A stretch of DNA of 34,787 nt from Candidatus Rokubacteria bacterium 13_2_20CM_69_15_1. Its GTDB lineage: Bacteria > Methylomirabilota > Methylomirabilia > Rokubacteriales > CSP1-6. Positions 23,999 through 31,823 of the stretch are shown here, one piece after another. The stretch covers positions 1-34,787 of the forward strand of contig MNCR01000046.1 in the NCBI GenBank assembly GCA_001914535.1. The letters run 5' to 3'. Positions within the stretch are counted from its first letter, which is position 1. Every line of letters starts with the position of its first letter. The notes beneath the pieces were generated by a model. The model worked only from the letters and a program-made list of their open reading frames with translations, did no database searches and was not told the DNA's origin. The position numbers and the translations under genes are program-made.

Positions 23999-24084
23999 CG
24001 CATTTTCCCCGCGAACACGGCCTCGAGTGCCGCGACCGGCACACGGGGAACCGCGTAGGGGAACCGACGCGGAAAAGATCGTGC

Positions 24085-25221
24085 TCACAGGAGCCGGTCG
24101 AATAACCGGTACGTCTTGTAGCGGTGGCCTTGCCCGAGATCGATTTCGCGGATCGCCGAAGCATTGTCCTCGAGGAGCCAGGACGCTTCGACGCCCGTGA
24201 AGCCACGCCGAAGGGCCGCGCGGAGGCCTTCGTTGAACATGACGGCGTTGATGCCGCGCATCCGCCACTCTCGCTTGATCCCGAGTGCGACGACCCGAAG
24301 CGTCCTGATCCGTCGCGCGGCGAGCATGAACTTGAGCCACCCCCATGGGAGCAGGCGGCCTCTCGTCGGCGCGATGGCCCGATTGAAGTCGGGGAAGGCC
24401 ATGAAGAACCCGATCGGCTCGAGCGCGCCGCCCGGGCGGCGGATTTCGGCCAAGTAGACGAAGTCCTTGTCCAGGAGCGGCCTCAAGCGCTGGGCCATGA
24501 AGGCGATCTCGTCGCCCGTCATGGGCACGAAGCCCCAGTTCCTCTCCCACGCCGCGTTGTACACCTCGCGGACCTTCGGCAGATCCGCCCCGAGGCTTCT
24601 CCGGGTGATCGGCCGGATGAGGACGTCCGTCTCTCGCCGGCGAATCTGGTCCGCCACGCGCTCGAGGCGGTCGAGCGGTATTCCGGAGAGATCGACCCAG
24701 TACGCGAAGAGATCCTTGGCCTTCCGAAAGCCTGCCCCCTCGAGGAGCTCGCGGTAGTAGGACGGGTTGTACGTCATCATAAAGACCGGAGGCGCGTCGA
24801 ATCCGTCGACGAGGAGCCCCGCCTCGTCGTTGAGCGAGGGGTTGGCGGGCCCGCGCAAGACTTTCATCCCGCGTTCGCTCACCCAGGCCGCCGCCGCATC
24901 GAAGAGGCCATGAGCCACCTGCTGATCGTGTTCCGACTCGAAATAGCCGAAGAAGCCCGTCTGCTCACCGTGAAACTCATTGTGCGTGCGGTCCAGGATG
25001 GCGGCGATCCTGCCGACGTCCGTCCCGCGCCGGTGCGCGACGAAGAGTTGCATCTCGGCGTGGCGGAAGAAGGGGTTCTCCGGGGACAACACTCTCACGA
25101 GATCGTTCCGGAGCGGGGCGACCCAATGCGGGTCAGCGGCGTAGATCGTCTCTGCGACGTCGAAGAAGCGGCGAAGCTCGCGCTTTCCCCTCCCGATCCG
25201 CTCGATCCGGACGCCGCTCAT
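24085..25221 (-). CDS. GNAT-fold acyltransferase, candidate bacterial ceramide synthase
   Basis: 378 residues. The N-terminal half reads 'FFDVAETIYAADPHWVAPLRNDLVRVLSPENPFFRHAEMQLFVAHRRG', then 'VGRIAAILDRTHNEFHGEQTGFFGYFE' and 'RGPANPSLNDEAGLLVDGFDAPPVFMMTYNPSYYRELLEGAGF'. This is a widespread GNAT-like family. The second half repeats the GNAT-like fold ('EPIGFFMAFPDFNRAI', 'LGIKREWRMRGINAVMFNEGLRAALRRGFTGVEASWLLEDN'). Bacterial ceramide synthases (bCerS) are known to belong to the GNAT superfamily and to be encoded near Spt and CerR. Here the gene lies 36 bases after the Spt gene. Acylation of the amine of 3-ketosphinganine is therefore the preferred guess. The family also occurs outside sphingolipid loci, so the assignment rests on context. 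It appears cytoplasmic, with no signal peptide. Confidence 0.7.
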   Translation of the reverse strand: MSGVRIERIGRGKRELRRFFDVAETIYAADPHWVAPLRNDLVRVLSPENPFFRHAEMQLFVAHRRGTDVGRIAAILDRTHNEFHGEQTGFFGYFESEHDQQVAHGLFDAAAAWVSERGMKVLRGPANPSLNDEAGLLVDGFDAPPVFMMTYNPSYYRELLEGAGFRKAKDLFAYWVDLSGIPLDRLERVADQIRRRETDVLIRPITRRSLGADLPKVREVYNAAWERNWGFVPMTGDEIAFMAQRLRPLLDKDFVYLAEIRRPGGALEPIGFFMAFPDFNRAIAPTRGRLLPWGWLKFMLAARRIRTLRVVALGIKREWRMRGINAVMFNEGLRAALRRGFTGVEASWLLEDNASAIREIDLGQGHRYKTYRLFDRLL

Positions 25222-25257
25222 AGGACCGCTCGCGTGATCACGGCGAGAACGGCAAGG

Positions 25258-26499
25258 TCAGACGCTCGCGGCGCGGACGAGGCCCACTTCGCGCCCGGCG
25301 AGCTCGATCGCGTCCAGGGCGCGCGAGAGATGCTCGCGCGTGTGGGTGGCCATCAATGAGGTGCGGATCAGCGCCCGGCCCGGAGGCGTGGCGGGCGGGA
25401 GGACGCAGTTGACGAACACACCCGCCGCGTGAAGGCGTTGGACCATCTTGAGCGCGACGAGGTCGTCTCCGACGATGATGGGCACGACCGGTGTCTGCGA
25501 CTGCCCCGTGTCGAGCCCGAGGAGCTTCAGCCCGTCCGAAAAGAAGCGCCGATTCTCCCAGAGCCGTGCCCGACGCTCCGGCTCGCTCTCCATGATCGCG
25601 AGCGCGGCCAGAGCGGCTCCGATGGAGGCCGGGGGAGGGCTGGCGGAGAAGATCAGCGTCCGGGCACGGTGCTTGATGTAATCGATCACGGTCGCGTCTC
25701 CGGCGACGAATCCACCGATCGAGGCCATCGACTTCGAGAAGGTGCCCATGATGAGGTCCACGTCCGCCTCGAGGCCGAAATGCTCCGCGGTGCCCCGGCC
25801 GGTGTCGCCGAGAACCCCGATGCCGTGCGCGTCGTCCACCATCACGCCCGCGGCGAATTCCCTCGCCACGGCCACGATCTCGGGCAGCGGCGTGATGTCT
25901 CCCTCCATCGAGAAGACGCCGTCCACCACGACCAGGCGCCCGCTCACCTCATCGTCGGTCATCATCTGGCGCCTGAGGTCTGCGGAGTCGTTATGCTTGA
26001 ACTTGTGCACGTGCCCGAAGGCGAGCCGCGCCCCGTCGAGGATGCAGGCATGGTCGAGCTTGTCGAGATAGACCGTGTCCCCCTTGCTGACGAGGCAGGC
26101 GATGGTCCCGAGATTGACCTGGTACCCGGTCGTGAAGGTCACGACCGCGTCCTGGCGCATGAACTCCGCCAGCCGCTCTTCCAGCCGCGTGTGGAGGTCG
26201 AGCGTGCCGTTCAAGAAGCGGCTGCCGGCGCAGCCCGACCCGTACTGGCGGATGGCGCCGATCGCGGCCTCTTTGACTCGAGGATCGTTGGTCAAGCCGA
26301 GGTAGTTGTTCGAGCCGAGCATGATCATCCGGCGACCGCCGACGACGACCTCGGGATCCTGCGGGGACTCGACCACCCGGAAGAAGGAGTAGAGCTGCGC
26401 TTGACGCGCCCGCTCGGCGTCCTGGTACCGGTAGCACTTGTCGAACACGGGGGACGTGCGGACCGCTTCTGCCTTTGCCGCCGAAGCGACTTTGCTCAT
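25258..26499 (-). CDS. spt: Serine palmitoyltransferase-type alpha-oxoamine synthase
   Basis: 413 residues from the ATG at 26499, with GGAGA six bases upstream; a TTG at 26520 is a poorer alternative. PLP-dependent fold type I. Visible residues: H150 ('DKLDHACILDGARLA', stacks on the PLP ring), D222 and H225 ('VMVDDAHGIGVLGDTGRG'), and the PLP lysine K256 in 'GTFSKSMASIGGFVAG'. 'GSNNYLGLTNDPRV' and 'YGSGCAGSRFLNGT' are family hallmarks. 'GTFSKS...GGFV' and 'VFVNCVLPPATPPGRALIRTSLMATHT' agree better with bacterial serine palmitoyltransferases than with 8-amino-7-oxononanoate synthase or glycine C-acetyltransferase, which remain alternatives. It would condense serine with palmitoyl-CoA or acyl-ACP to 3-ketosphinganine in the cytoplasm. 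Flanked by CerR-like and GNAT genes in one direction. Confidence 0.8.
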   Translation of the reverse strand: MSKVASAAKAEAVRTSPVFDKCYRYQDAERARQAQLYSFFRVVESPQDPEVVVGGRRMIMLGSNNYLGLTNDPRVKEAAIGAIRQYGSGCAGSRFLNGTLDLHTRLEERLAEFMRQDAVVTFTTGYQVNLGTIACLVSKGDTVYLDKLDHACILDGARLAFGHVHKFKHNDSADLRRQMMTDDEVSGRLVVVDGVFSMEGDITPLPEIVAVAREFAAGVMVDDAHGIGVLGDTGRGTAEHFGLEADVDLIMGTFSKSMASIGGFVAGDATVIDYIKHRARTLIFSASPPPASIGAALAALAIMESEPERRARLWENRRFFSDGLKLLGLDTGQSQTPVVPIIVGDDLVALKMVQRLHAAGVFVNCVLPPATPPGRALIRTSLMATHTREHLSRALDAIELAGREVGLVRAASV

Positions 26500-26549
26500 C
26501 GCGTCTCCATTGGCCGGCAATCGGCCGCAACGATCTTAGCAGACCTTCC

Positions 26550-27539
26550 TTACGAAGGCAGCCATCCCTCGCGCACATACCAGTCCCACGTGGCGCGCAG
26601 GCCGTCTTCCAGCGCCGTCGGCACGGGCAAGCCCAGATCGCGGCGCAGGGGCGCCGGATCGCAGAGCCAGTCACCCGCGAGAAGGTCGCGCGCCTTGTCG
26701 GCGTTGAACCCGTGTGGCCGACGCGTCACGAGCTCGCGGAGGCTCTGGGTCAGCCCTGCGACCCGGACGAGAAGATCGGGAATCGCGACGAGGCGCGCGG
26801 GTCGCGCCGGCAGTCGCGCGAGCGCGCCCGCGAAGTCCCGAATCGCCACCGGCGCCGGATCGCAGAGGAAGCCGGTCCTCCCGGCGAGATCCGGACGACC
26901 GGCGGCGCGGGCGATCGCGAGCGCGAGATGCTCGGCGTGGACGACGTGGATTCGGGAACGTCCGGCGGGCACCGGTACGACACCGCGCGCCGCCGCTTTG
27001 AACAGCGGGAGCAAGCCGCGATCACGGGGCCCATAGACGACCGCCGGGCGGAGAACGATCCAGGGCCCCTTCCACTCCCGCTCGACCGCCTCCTCTCCTT
27101 CTCTCTTGGAGATGCCGTACCCGGACACCGGCCGAGCGACGTCCCCTTCGCATACCTGTCTCCCGTCGCGTGCGGGCCCGGCCGCCGCCTGGCTCGACAC
27201 GAGGACGACGAGGGCGTCGGGCGCCCGCTGGTGCGCGGCTCGGAGCAGGCGTACGGTCGCAAGGACGTTCCCCTCCCGGTAGTCGTCAAGCGTCCGCGCC
27301 CTGACGAGGCCAGCGACGTGCACGATGGCGTCGGAGCCGCTCACGGCGTCGGCCAGGTCGGTGTGCGCCGACAGATCGCCGGGCACGATCTCGACGGAGA
27401 GATCGCCGATCCCGAGCTGACGAGGGTTCCCGCTTCGTCGGACGAGCGCCTTGACTCTCCACCCGGCGTTGCACAGGGCGCGGGCGACATGGCTCCCCAC
27501 GAAGCCGGTGGCCCCGGTGAGAAAGGCGCGACCCGTCAC
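26550..27539 (-). CDS. cerR: NAD-dependent epimerase/dehydratase-type reductase, CerR-like
   Basis: 329 residues. Extended SDR: 'AFLTGATGFVGSHVARAL' (TGxxGxxG), 'VEIVPGDLSAHTDLADAVSGSDAIVHVAG', and a catalytic Y141/K145 in 'SGYGISKREGEE', with serines in 'VLVSSQAAAG'. The family includes the bacterial ceramide reductase CerR, which reduces the 3-keto group of the sphingoid moiety; eukaryotes use a classical SDR instead. Being first in a run with the Spt-type and GNAT genes (50 and 36 base gaps) supports this role. Other epimerase-family functions are possible from sequence alone. Start is GTG 27539 with no Shine-Dalgarno, and a TACAAT lies seven bases upstream, so the mRNA is probably leaderless. 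Confidence 0.72.
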   Translation of the reverse strand: MTGRAFLTGATGFVGSHVARALCNAGWRVKALVRRSGNPRQLGIGDLSVEIVPGDLSAHTDLADAVSGSDAIVHVAGLVRARTLDDYREGNVLATVRLLRAAHQRAPDALVVLVSSQAAAGPARDGRQVCEGDVARPVSGYGISKREGEEAVEREWKGPWIVLRPAVVYGPRDRGLLPLFKAAARGVVPVPAGRSRIHVVHAEHLALAIARAAGRPDLAGRTGFLCDPAPVAIRDFAGALARLPARPARLVAIPDLLVRVAGLTQSLRELVTRRPHGFNADKARDLLAGDWLCDPAPLRRDLGLPVPTALEDGLRATWDWYVREGWLPS

Positions 27540-27546
27540 GACCCGA

Positions 27547-27552
27547 ATTGTA
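27547..27552 (-). promoter_or_regulatory. -10 element of the putative ceramide operon, probably leaderless
   Basis: TACAAT on the minus strand (5 of 6) ends seven bases before the GTG at 27539. The same hexamer occurs in the candidate promoter of the SRPBCC-hydroxylase pair. The -35 position is not conserved. Confidence 0.42.
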
Positions 27553-27656
27553 CAGACTGCGCTGTGCCGTGCGGCCTCGATGGAGCGACGGAGCCGATCT
27601 CGTTGGTTGTGGGGGCGTGCGCCTGGGCCTGGGGGGGCCGCGTGAGTTGTGAAGTC

Positions 27657-28556
27657 TCACAGCGAGTTCGTCTTCGGCGGCCAGGGAATCCCGAGCGTAT
27701 CCAGTCGCCGCAGCCGGTCCTGACCGAGCGCCGCGTCCCAGACCTGGGCCAGCGTCTCGGGCGTCCAACCCTCGCGGCTCGTGATCGCGCGCAAGGGCGC
27801 CGGATGCGACCAGAGCGTCACCTGCGTAGAGCGCACATGGATGACCTGACCGGTGATGTGTGCAGCGCGGTCGCTCGCGAGAAACGTCACGACCGGCGCC
27901 ACCGCCTCGGGCGGCGCGGCCGCCTGCGCCCGGCGGTCGTCGGGGAGTCGCTCGGTCATCCGCGTTTCGGCGGACGGCGAGATGCAGTTCACGGTGACGC
28001 CGTACCGCGCCATCGCGAGCGCCGTCGAGCGCGTGAGCCCGACGATGCCTTCCTTCGCCGCCGAGTAATTCGGCTGGCCCGCGCTTCCCTCTAACCCGGC
28101 CGTTGAGGTGAACGTGATGATCCGTCCGCGGCGCGTCTCGCGCATGTGGCGCGTTGCCGGCCGCATGACGGTGAAGTGGCCCTTGAGATGCACGGCGACG
28201 ACCGCGTCCCATTCCTCTTCGGTCATGTTGAAGATCATCCGCTCGCGCAGGATGCCGGCGCAGCAGACGACGATCTGGAGGTCGCCGAACCGCGCGAGCG
28301 CCGTGTCGACGATCGACTGGCCGCCGGCGAGCGTCGCGACGCTCTCGGCGTTGGCCACCGCCTCACCGCCGATGGCCTCGATCTCCTTGACCACGGCCTG
28401 CGCGGCGGCGCTCGACGGGTCGCGCCCGTCGACGGTCACGCCGTAATCGTTGACGACGACCTTGGCGCCCGCGCGGGCGAGCCCGAGGGCGACACCGCGC
28501 CCGATTCCGTTGCCGGCGCCGGTCACGACCGCCACCTTTCCGTCGAGCAGTCCCAT
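27657..28556 (-). CDS. Classical SDR oxidoreductase, FabG/multifunctional-enzyme-like
   Basis: 299 residues from the ATG at 28556, which has GAGGAGA about six bases upstream. The Rossmann motif is 'VTGAGNGIGRGVALGLARAGA' (TGxxxGIG), and the catalytic residues S151, Y164 and K168 sit in 'TFTSTAGLEGSAGQPNYSAAKEG'. The N-terminal 'VVVNDYGVTVDGRDPSSAAAQAVVKEIEAIGGEAVAN' loop, longer than in FabG, is typical of SDRs related to the hydroxyacyl-CoA dehydrogenase part of peroxisomal multifunctional enzyme. A tail of about 45 residues after the SDR core ('SREGWTPETLAQVWDAALGQDRLRRLDTLGIPWPPK') fits the same group. Probable 3-hydroxyacyl-CoA or similar NAD(P)-dependent dehydrogenase. It lies 16 bases after the RluA gene and 117 bases before the CerR-like gene. 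Confidence 0.85.
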   Translation of the reverse strand: MGLLDGKVAVVTGAGNGIGRGVALGLARAGAKVVVNDYGVTVDGRDPSSAAAQAVVKEIEAIGGEAVANAESVATLAGGQSIVDTALARFGDLQIVVCCAGILRERMIFNMTEEEWDAVVAVHLKGHFTVMRPATRHMRETRRGRIITFTSTAGLEGSAGQPNYSAAKEGIVGLTRSTALAMARYGVTVNCISPSAETRMTERLPDDRRAQAAAPPEAVAPVVTFLASDRAAHITGQVIHVRSTQVTLWSHPAPLRAITSREGWTPETLAQVWDAALGQDRLRRLDTLGIPWPPKTNSL

Positions 28557-28572
28557 GCGTCTCTCCTCAGGG

Positions 28573-29403
28573 CTACGCGCGGCGGAAGCCCGACGGCGGT
28601 GGGCTCTCGAAGACGACCCGCCGTCCAGTCGGGTGGATGAAGCCCAGCCGCGTGGCGTGCAGACAGACACGCCCCAAGGGGTCGCGGCGGCTCCCGTACG
28701 CGCGGTCGCCGACGATCGGGTGCCCGCGCGCCGCGAGCTGAGCCCGGATCTGGCCCCGCCGTCCCGTCACGAGCGCGAGCTCGAGCAGCGTCGCCCCCCG
28801 CGAGCGCTCCAGCACGCGGTAACGGGTGATCGCCTCCTTGCCGTGGCGTCCATCGCGCGCGGTCCGGACGCGCAGCGCCCGATCCTCCACGAGCGACGAG
28901 GTCAGCGTCCCCTGCGGCTCACGGACGACGCCCTCCACGCGGGCCACGTACACCCGCTCCGGCGTGCGCGCGTTGAATTGCGCCTGGAGCGCCCGCTTCA
29001 CCTCGAGCGACTTGGCGAAGACGAGGAGGCCGGACGTCTCGCGATCGAGGCGGTGGACGACGAAGATCCGCGGGCCTCCCCGCGCTCGCACCCAGTCCCC
29101 GAGCAGGCGATAGACGGTCCGCTCGCGCTCGGCCTCGGTCGCGATCGTCAGGAGCCCCGGAGGTTTGTCGACAACGACGAGGTGCTCGTCCTCGTGAACG
29201 AGTCGGAGCGGCGCCGGCACGGCGGCCGGTGCCGCCGCGTCCAGGTCGACACGGTCCGCCGGGCCCACCGGAGCGTCGCCGCGGGAGACGACGACGCCGT
29301 TGACGCGAACGCGCGCGCCGTCGAGCCACTGTTTGAGCCGGCGGCCCGACGTCTTCGGGTAGAGGGCGCGCAGCCGCTCTCGGAGCCTCAGGTCCTGTCT
29401 CAC
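28573..29403 (-). CDS. RluA-family RNA pseudouridine synthase
   Basis: 276 residues. An N-terminal S4 RNA-binding domain (about 8-60, 'RLRALYPKTSGRRLKQWLDGARVRVNGVVV') is followed by the synthase domain with the catalytic Asp120 in 'FVVHRLDRETSGLLVFAKS', and 'ALVTGRRGQIRAQLAARGHPIVGDRAYG' of the RluA family. It isomerises uridines in rRNA or tRNA; the target position cannot be told. Start is GTG 29403. It is 15 bases after the GspB gene, so it may be in the same transcript, though functionally unrelated. Confidence 0.9.
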   Translation of the reverse strand: MRQDLRLRERLRALYPKTSGRRLKQWLDGARVRVNGVVVSRGDAPVGPADRVDLDAAAPAAVPAPLRLVHEDEHLVVVDKPPGLLTIATEAERERTVYRLLGDWVRARGGPRIFVVHRLDRETSGLLVFAKSLEVKRALQAQFNARTPERVYVARVEGVVREPQGTLTSSLVEDRALRVRTARDGRHGKEAITRYRVLERSRGATLLELALVTGRRGQIRAQLAARGHPIVGDRAYGSRRDPLGRVCLHATRLGFIHPTGRRVVFESPPPSGFRRA

Positions 29404-29418
29404 GGCACGGACTGACCC

Positions 29419-30084
29419 TTACCGCACGATCCGCAGCGTGAAGCGGCGCCCCTCGGCGCTCAGCGCGACGCCGTCTTCATGAATCTCCTCGACGCGTACC
29501 CGGTCCTCGATCATGTCGCCCTCGACGTACTTGCGTCCCTTGACGAAGATCATCCGCTCCGCCGGCAGGTCTGAGTAGATCAACGCCTCGAGCGTCAGCC
29601 CGGCGGGCCCCGGAGCAGCCGCCGGCTGGGCAGGTGTCACGGGCCGGCCGACGGCTGGCGGCTGCGGGGGCGTCATCGTCGGCGCGCGGTCTGGCGTTGC
29701 GGGCGGGGGCTCGGCTCCGACCCGGGTCGGCCGCGCGGGGCCCGTCGCCGCGACCCCATCGGGCTCCCGTTGTGGCGCCTTGCCCCGGCGCATCTCTCGC
29801 GTCGGCCGAGGCTCGGGTGCCAAAGACGGCTCAGGCGGCGAGGTGGAAGAAACAGCGCTGCTGACCGACTCGGGCGGTGGCGCGATGGCGACGGGCGAGA
29901 GCCAGACCACCAGCAGCACGGCCAGCAGACCCGCGTTGAGCACCAGCAGCGCGACGAGGCCGCCGCGCGTGCGAGTCCATACCGATCTCGGCGACGACGC
30001 GGGGGCGAGCAGCCGTTGCAACACCGGCGCCTGCCGGTCGCGCTGCTTGGCGGCCTTCGTGAGCGCGTCGAGGATATACGACAT
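29419..30084 (-). CDS. gspB: GspB-like general secretion pathway protein
   Basis: 221 residues. The N-terminal 'MSYILDALTKAAKQRDR' is the characteristic start of GspB-type proteins. One membrane helix (about 41-63, 'GGLVALLVLNAGLLAVLLVVWLS') is followed by a Pro/Ala-rich periplasmic linker and a C-terminal GspB domain (about 160-221, 'LTLEALIYSDLPAERMIFVKGRKYVEGDMIEDRVRVEEIHEDGVALSAEGRRFTLRI'). GspB works with the ATPase GspA to help the type II secretin through the peptidoglycan. It starts two bases after the GspA-like gene. No other type II secretion gene is in the window. Confidence 0.85.
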   Translation of the reverse strand: MSYILDALTKAAKQRDRQAPVLQRLLAPASSPRSVWTRTRGGLVALLVLNAGLLAVLLVVWLSPVAIAPPPESVSSAVSSTSPPEPSLAPEPRPTREMRRGKAPQREPDGVAATGPARPTRVGAEPPPATPDRAPTMTPPQPPAVGRPVTPAQPAAAPGPAGLTLEALIYSDLPAERMIFVKGRKYVEGDMIEDRVRVEEIHEDGVALSAEGRRFTLRIVR

Positions 30085-30086
30085 GG

Positions 30087-31688
30087 CTATGGCCGAACCT
30101 GCGACAGCGACGGTGCGCCCGGGCTCGGCGTCGCGGCGGCGAGACGGACGAGGGTCTCCTCGCCCACGATTCCATCAGGGGTCAACGACTCGATCCGCTG
30201 GAAGGCCACGACCCGCCGCTGGAGCTCATCGTCGTACACCTCGTCGCCATTCGGCGACGCCGCATGACCGTCGACCACGCCGAGTCGCTGGCGGAGCCAA
30301 CGAACGTCCTTGCCACGCGTTCCGGGCTTGAGCGGTACGGGGCCGACGACCGGCGGCTTCCACATCAGCACGAACGGGCCGTCCCAGAACCGCTCGATCT
30401 CGACGGTCGAGAACGTCGCGCGACGCGCGCCGATCTGGAGCGTCGCACGCTCGTCGTCCAAGCCGGTCAGGACCACGTAATGTTTCTGGCCCCCGGGCGC
30501 GACGAGCGGGAGGATCGCGGGGAGATCGAAGCGACGCAGCACCGTCCATGTCCCCGTTCGAAACAGGCAGCGAAGGCCGGCCTGGTACCCGTACTCGCAC
30601 CCGAGATCCGGTGCCTTGGGATCGGCGTCGAGGTGCCAGAGCGCGTAGAGCTTCACGAAGGCGGTCGTCTTGTCGGTGGTCGCCGAAGAGTCTCCCAAGA
30701 CCTCGGTGAGCGTGGGCGCCCCGAGCGCCGACGCCGGCGTCGAATTGGCTCCACCGCCTCGGGGTGCGCGGAGTCCGATGTACGGGAGTCCCGCGGAGCC
30801 GAGCAGGGTGATCGTGCCGCCCACGGCGACAAGCATGGCCGCAATCACCGTGGCGGCGACCCACCGCCGGCGTCGCGCCGGTCGGCCGAGCACTTCCTTC
30901 GCTGCTTTCCGGACGATCGCCGCCACGACCCGCGTCCGCCCGGTCGCGTACGCACCGAGCAAGGCACGGTCGCAGATGGTGTTGAGGAGCCGCGGGACGC
31001 CGCGTGAGCGGCGATGGGCGACGCGGATCGCGCGCGTGGCAAAGATCGGCTGCCGCTGACCCGCGACCTCCATCCGGTGCTGGACGTATGCGCGCGTTTC
31101 CTCCGCCGTGAACGGCCGAAGGTGGTAACGCGCGGTGATCCGCTGGGCCAGCTGACGGAGGTCCGGCCGCGCCAGGATCGCCGACAGCTCGGGTTGGCCG
31201 ATCAGGACGACCTGGAGAAGCTTGTCCCGCGTCGTCTCCAGATTCGTCAGCAGCCGGATCTCCTCCAGCACCGCTCCACTCAGGCTTTGAGCTTCGTCGA
31301 TGATCAGAACGGTCCGGCGGCCGCGTCCGTGAGCCTCGAGCAGCGCGTGGGACAGCGTGTCGACCAGGACCTTGAGGCTCGTGGTCCCGACCGGGTATGC
31401 GACCCTGAGCTCGTCGCACGCGGCGGCGAGAAGCTCCACCGATGTGAGGCGCGGATTGAAGATCATGGCGACATCGACGTCGGGTGGCAGCTGCTCGAGC
31501 AGGGCGCGACACACGGTGGTCTTCCCTGTGCCGACCTCGCCCGTGAGCAGCACGAAGCTTCCGCCCCCGCCGATCCCGTAGAGCAGATGGGCGAGTGCCT
31601 CGCGGTGCGGATCGCTCAGATAGAGGTAGCGTGGATCAGGCGCGAGGGAGAACGGCCGTTCTGCGAGCCCGAAGTATGACGCATACAC
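30087..31688 (-). CDS. gspA: GspA/ExeA-like AAA ATPase with periplasmic peptidase-like and peptidoglycan-binding domains
   Basis: 533 residues from the GTG at 31688, with GGGGGA nine bases upstream. The order is: N-terminal 'MYASYFGLAERPFSLAPDPRYLYLS' (ExeA signature); AAA ATPase with Walker A 'GEVGTGKTT' (50-58) and Walker B 'VLIIDEAQ' (127-134); 'RGVPRLLNTICDRALLGAYATG'; one membrane helix near 275-297; a C39-peptidase-like domain (about 320-440, 'ALWHLDADPKAP...GGQKHYVVLTGLDD') apparently without the catalytic cysteine; and a C-terminal PG_binding_1 domain (about 450-520, 'PGTRGKDVRWLRQRLGV'). The family uses ATP to remodel or anchor in peptidoglycan for secretin assembly. Followed by gspB. 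Confidence 0.88.
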   Translation of the reverse strand: MYASYFGLAERPFSLAPDPRYLYLSDPHREALAHLLYGIGGGGSFVLLTGEVGTGKTTVCRALLEQLPPDVDVAMIFNPRLTSVELLAAACDELRVAYPVGTTSLKVLVDTLSHALLEAHGRGRRTVLIIDEAQSLSGAVLEEIRLLTNLETTRDKLLQVVLIGQPELSAILARPDLRQLAQRITARYHLRPFTAEETRAYVQHRMEVAGQRQPIFATRAIRVAHRRSRGVPRLLNTICDRALLGAYATGRTRVVAAIVRKAAKEVLGRPARRRRWVAATVIAAMLVAVGGTITLLGSAGLPYIGLRAPRGGGANSTPASALGAPTLTEVLGDSSATTDKTTAFVKLYALWHLDADPKAPDLGCEYGYQAGLRCLFRTGTWTVLRRFDLPAILPLVAPGGQKHYVVLTGLDDERATLQIGARRATFSTVEIERFWDGPFVLMWKPPVVGPVPLKPGTRGKDVRWLRQRLGVVDGHAASPNGDEVYDDELQRRVVAFQRIESLTPDGIVGEETLVRLAAATPSPGAPSLSQVRP

Positions 31689-31705
31689 AGGTAGGTCCCC
31701 CGTCG

Positions 31706-31734
31706 AACCTAGAGAAAGCCGACGCCCCAGTCAA
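31706..31734 (-). promoter_or_regulatory. Candidate sigma-70 promoter of the gspA operon
   Basis: On the minus strand TTGACT (-35, plus 31729-31734) and TAGGTT (-10, plus 31706-31711) are exactly 17 bases apart. T1, A2 and T6 of the -10 are kept. It would start transcription about 10 bases before the GTG at 31688. Confidence 0.5.
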
Positions 31735-31794
31735 GGGCCCGGCGCGACCCTTGGTCGTTGTCGTGAAGGATGGCGCAAGGAGAGGATGGCGCCC

Positions 31795-31823
31795 TTGACA
31801 ACACGTTGAGGGAGGGGTAGGGT
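31795..31823 (+). promoter_or_regulatory. Candidate sigma-70 promoter of the PQQ dehydrogenase operon
   Basis: A perfect TTGACA at 31795-31800, a 17-base spacer, then TAGGGT at 31818-31823 (T1, A2 and T6 kept). The layout and -10 type match the divergent gspA promoter 60 bases away. The predicted leader to the ATG at 32010 is about 180 bases. Confidence 0.55.
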
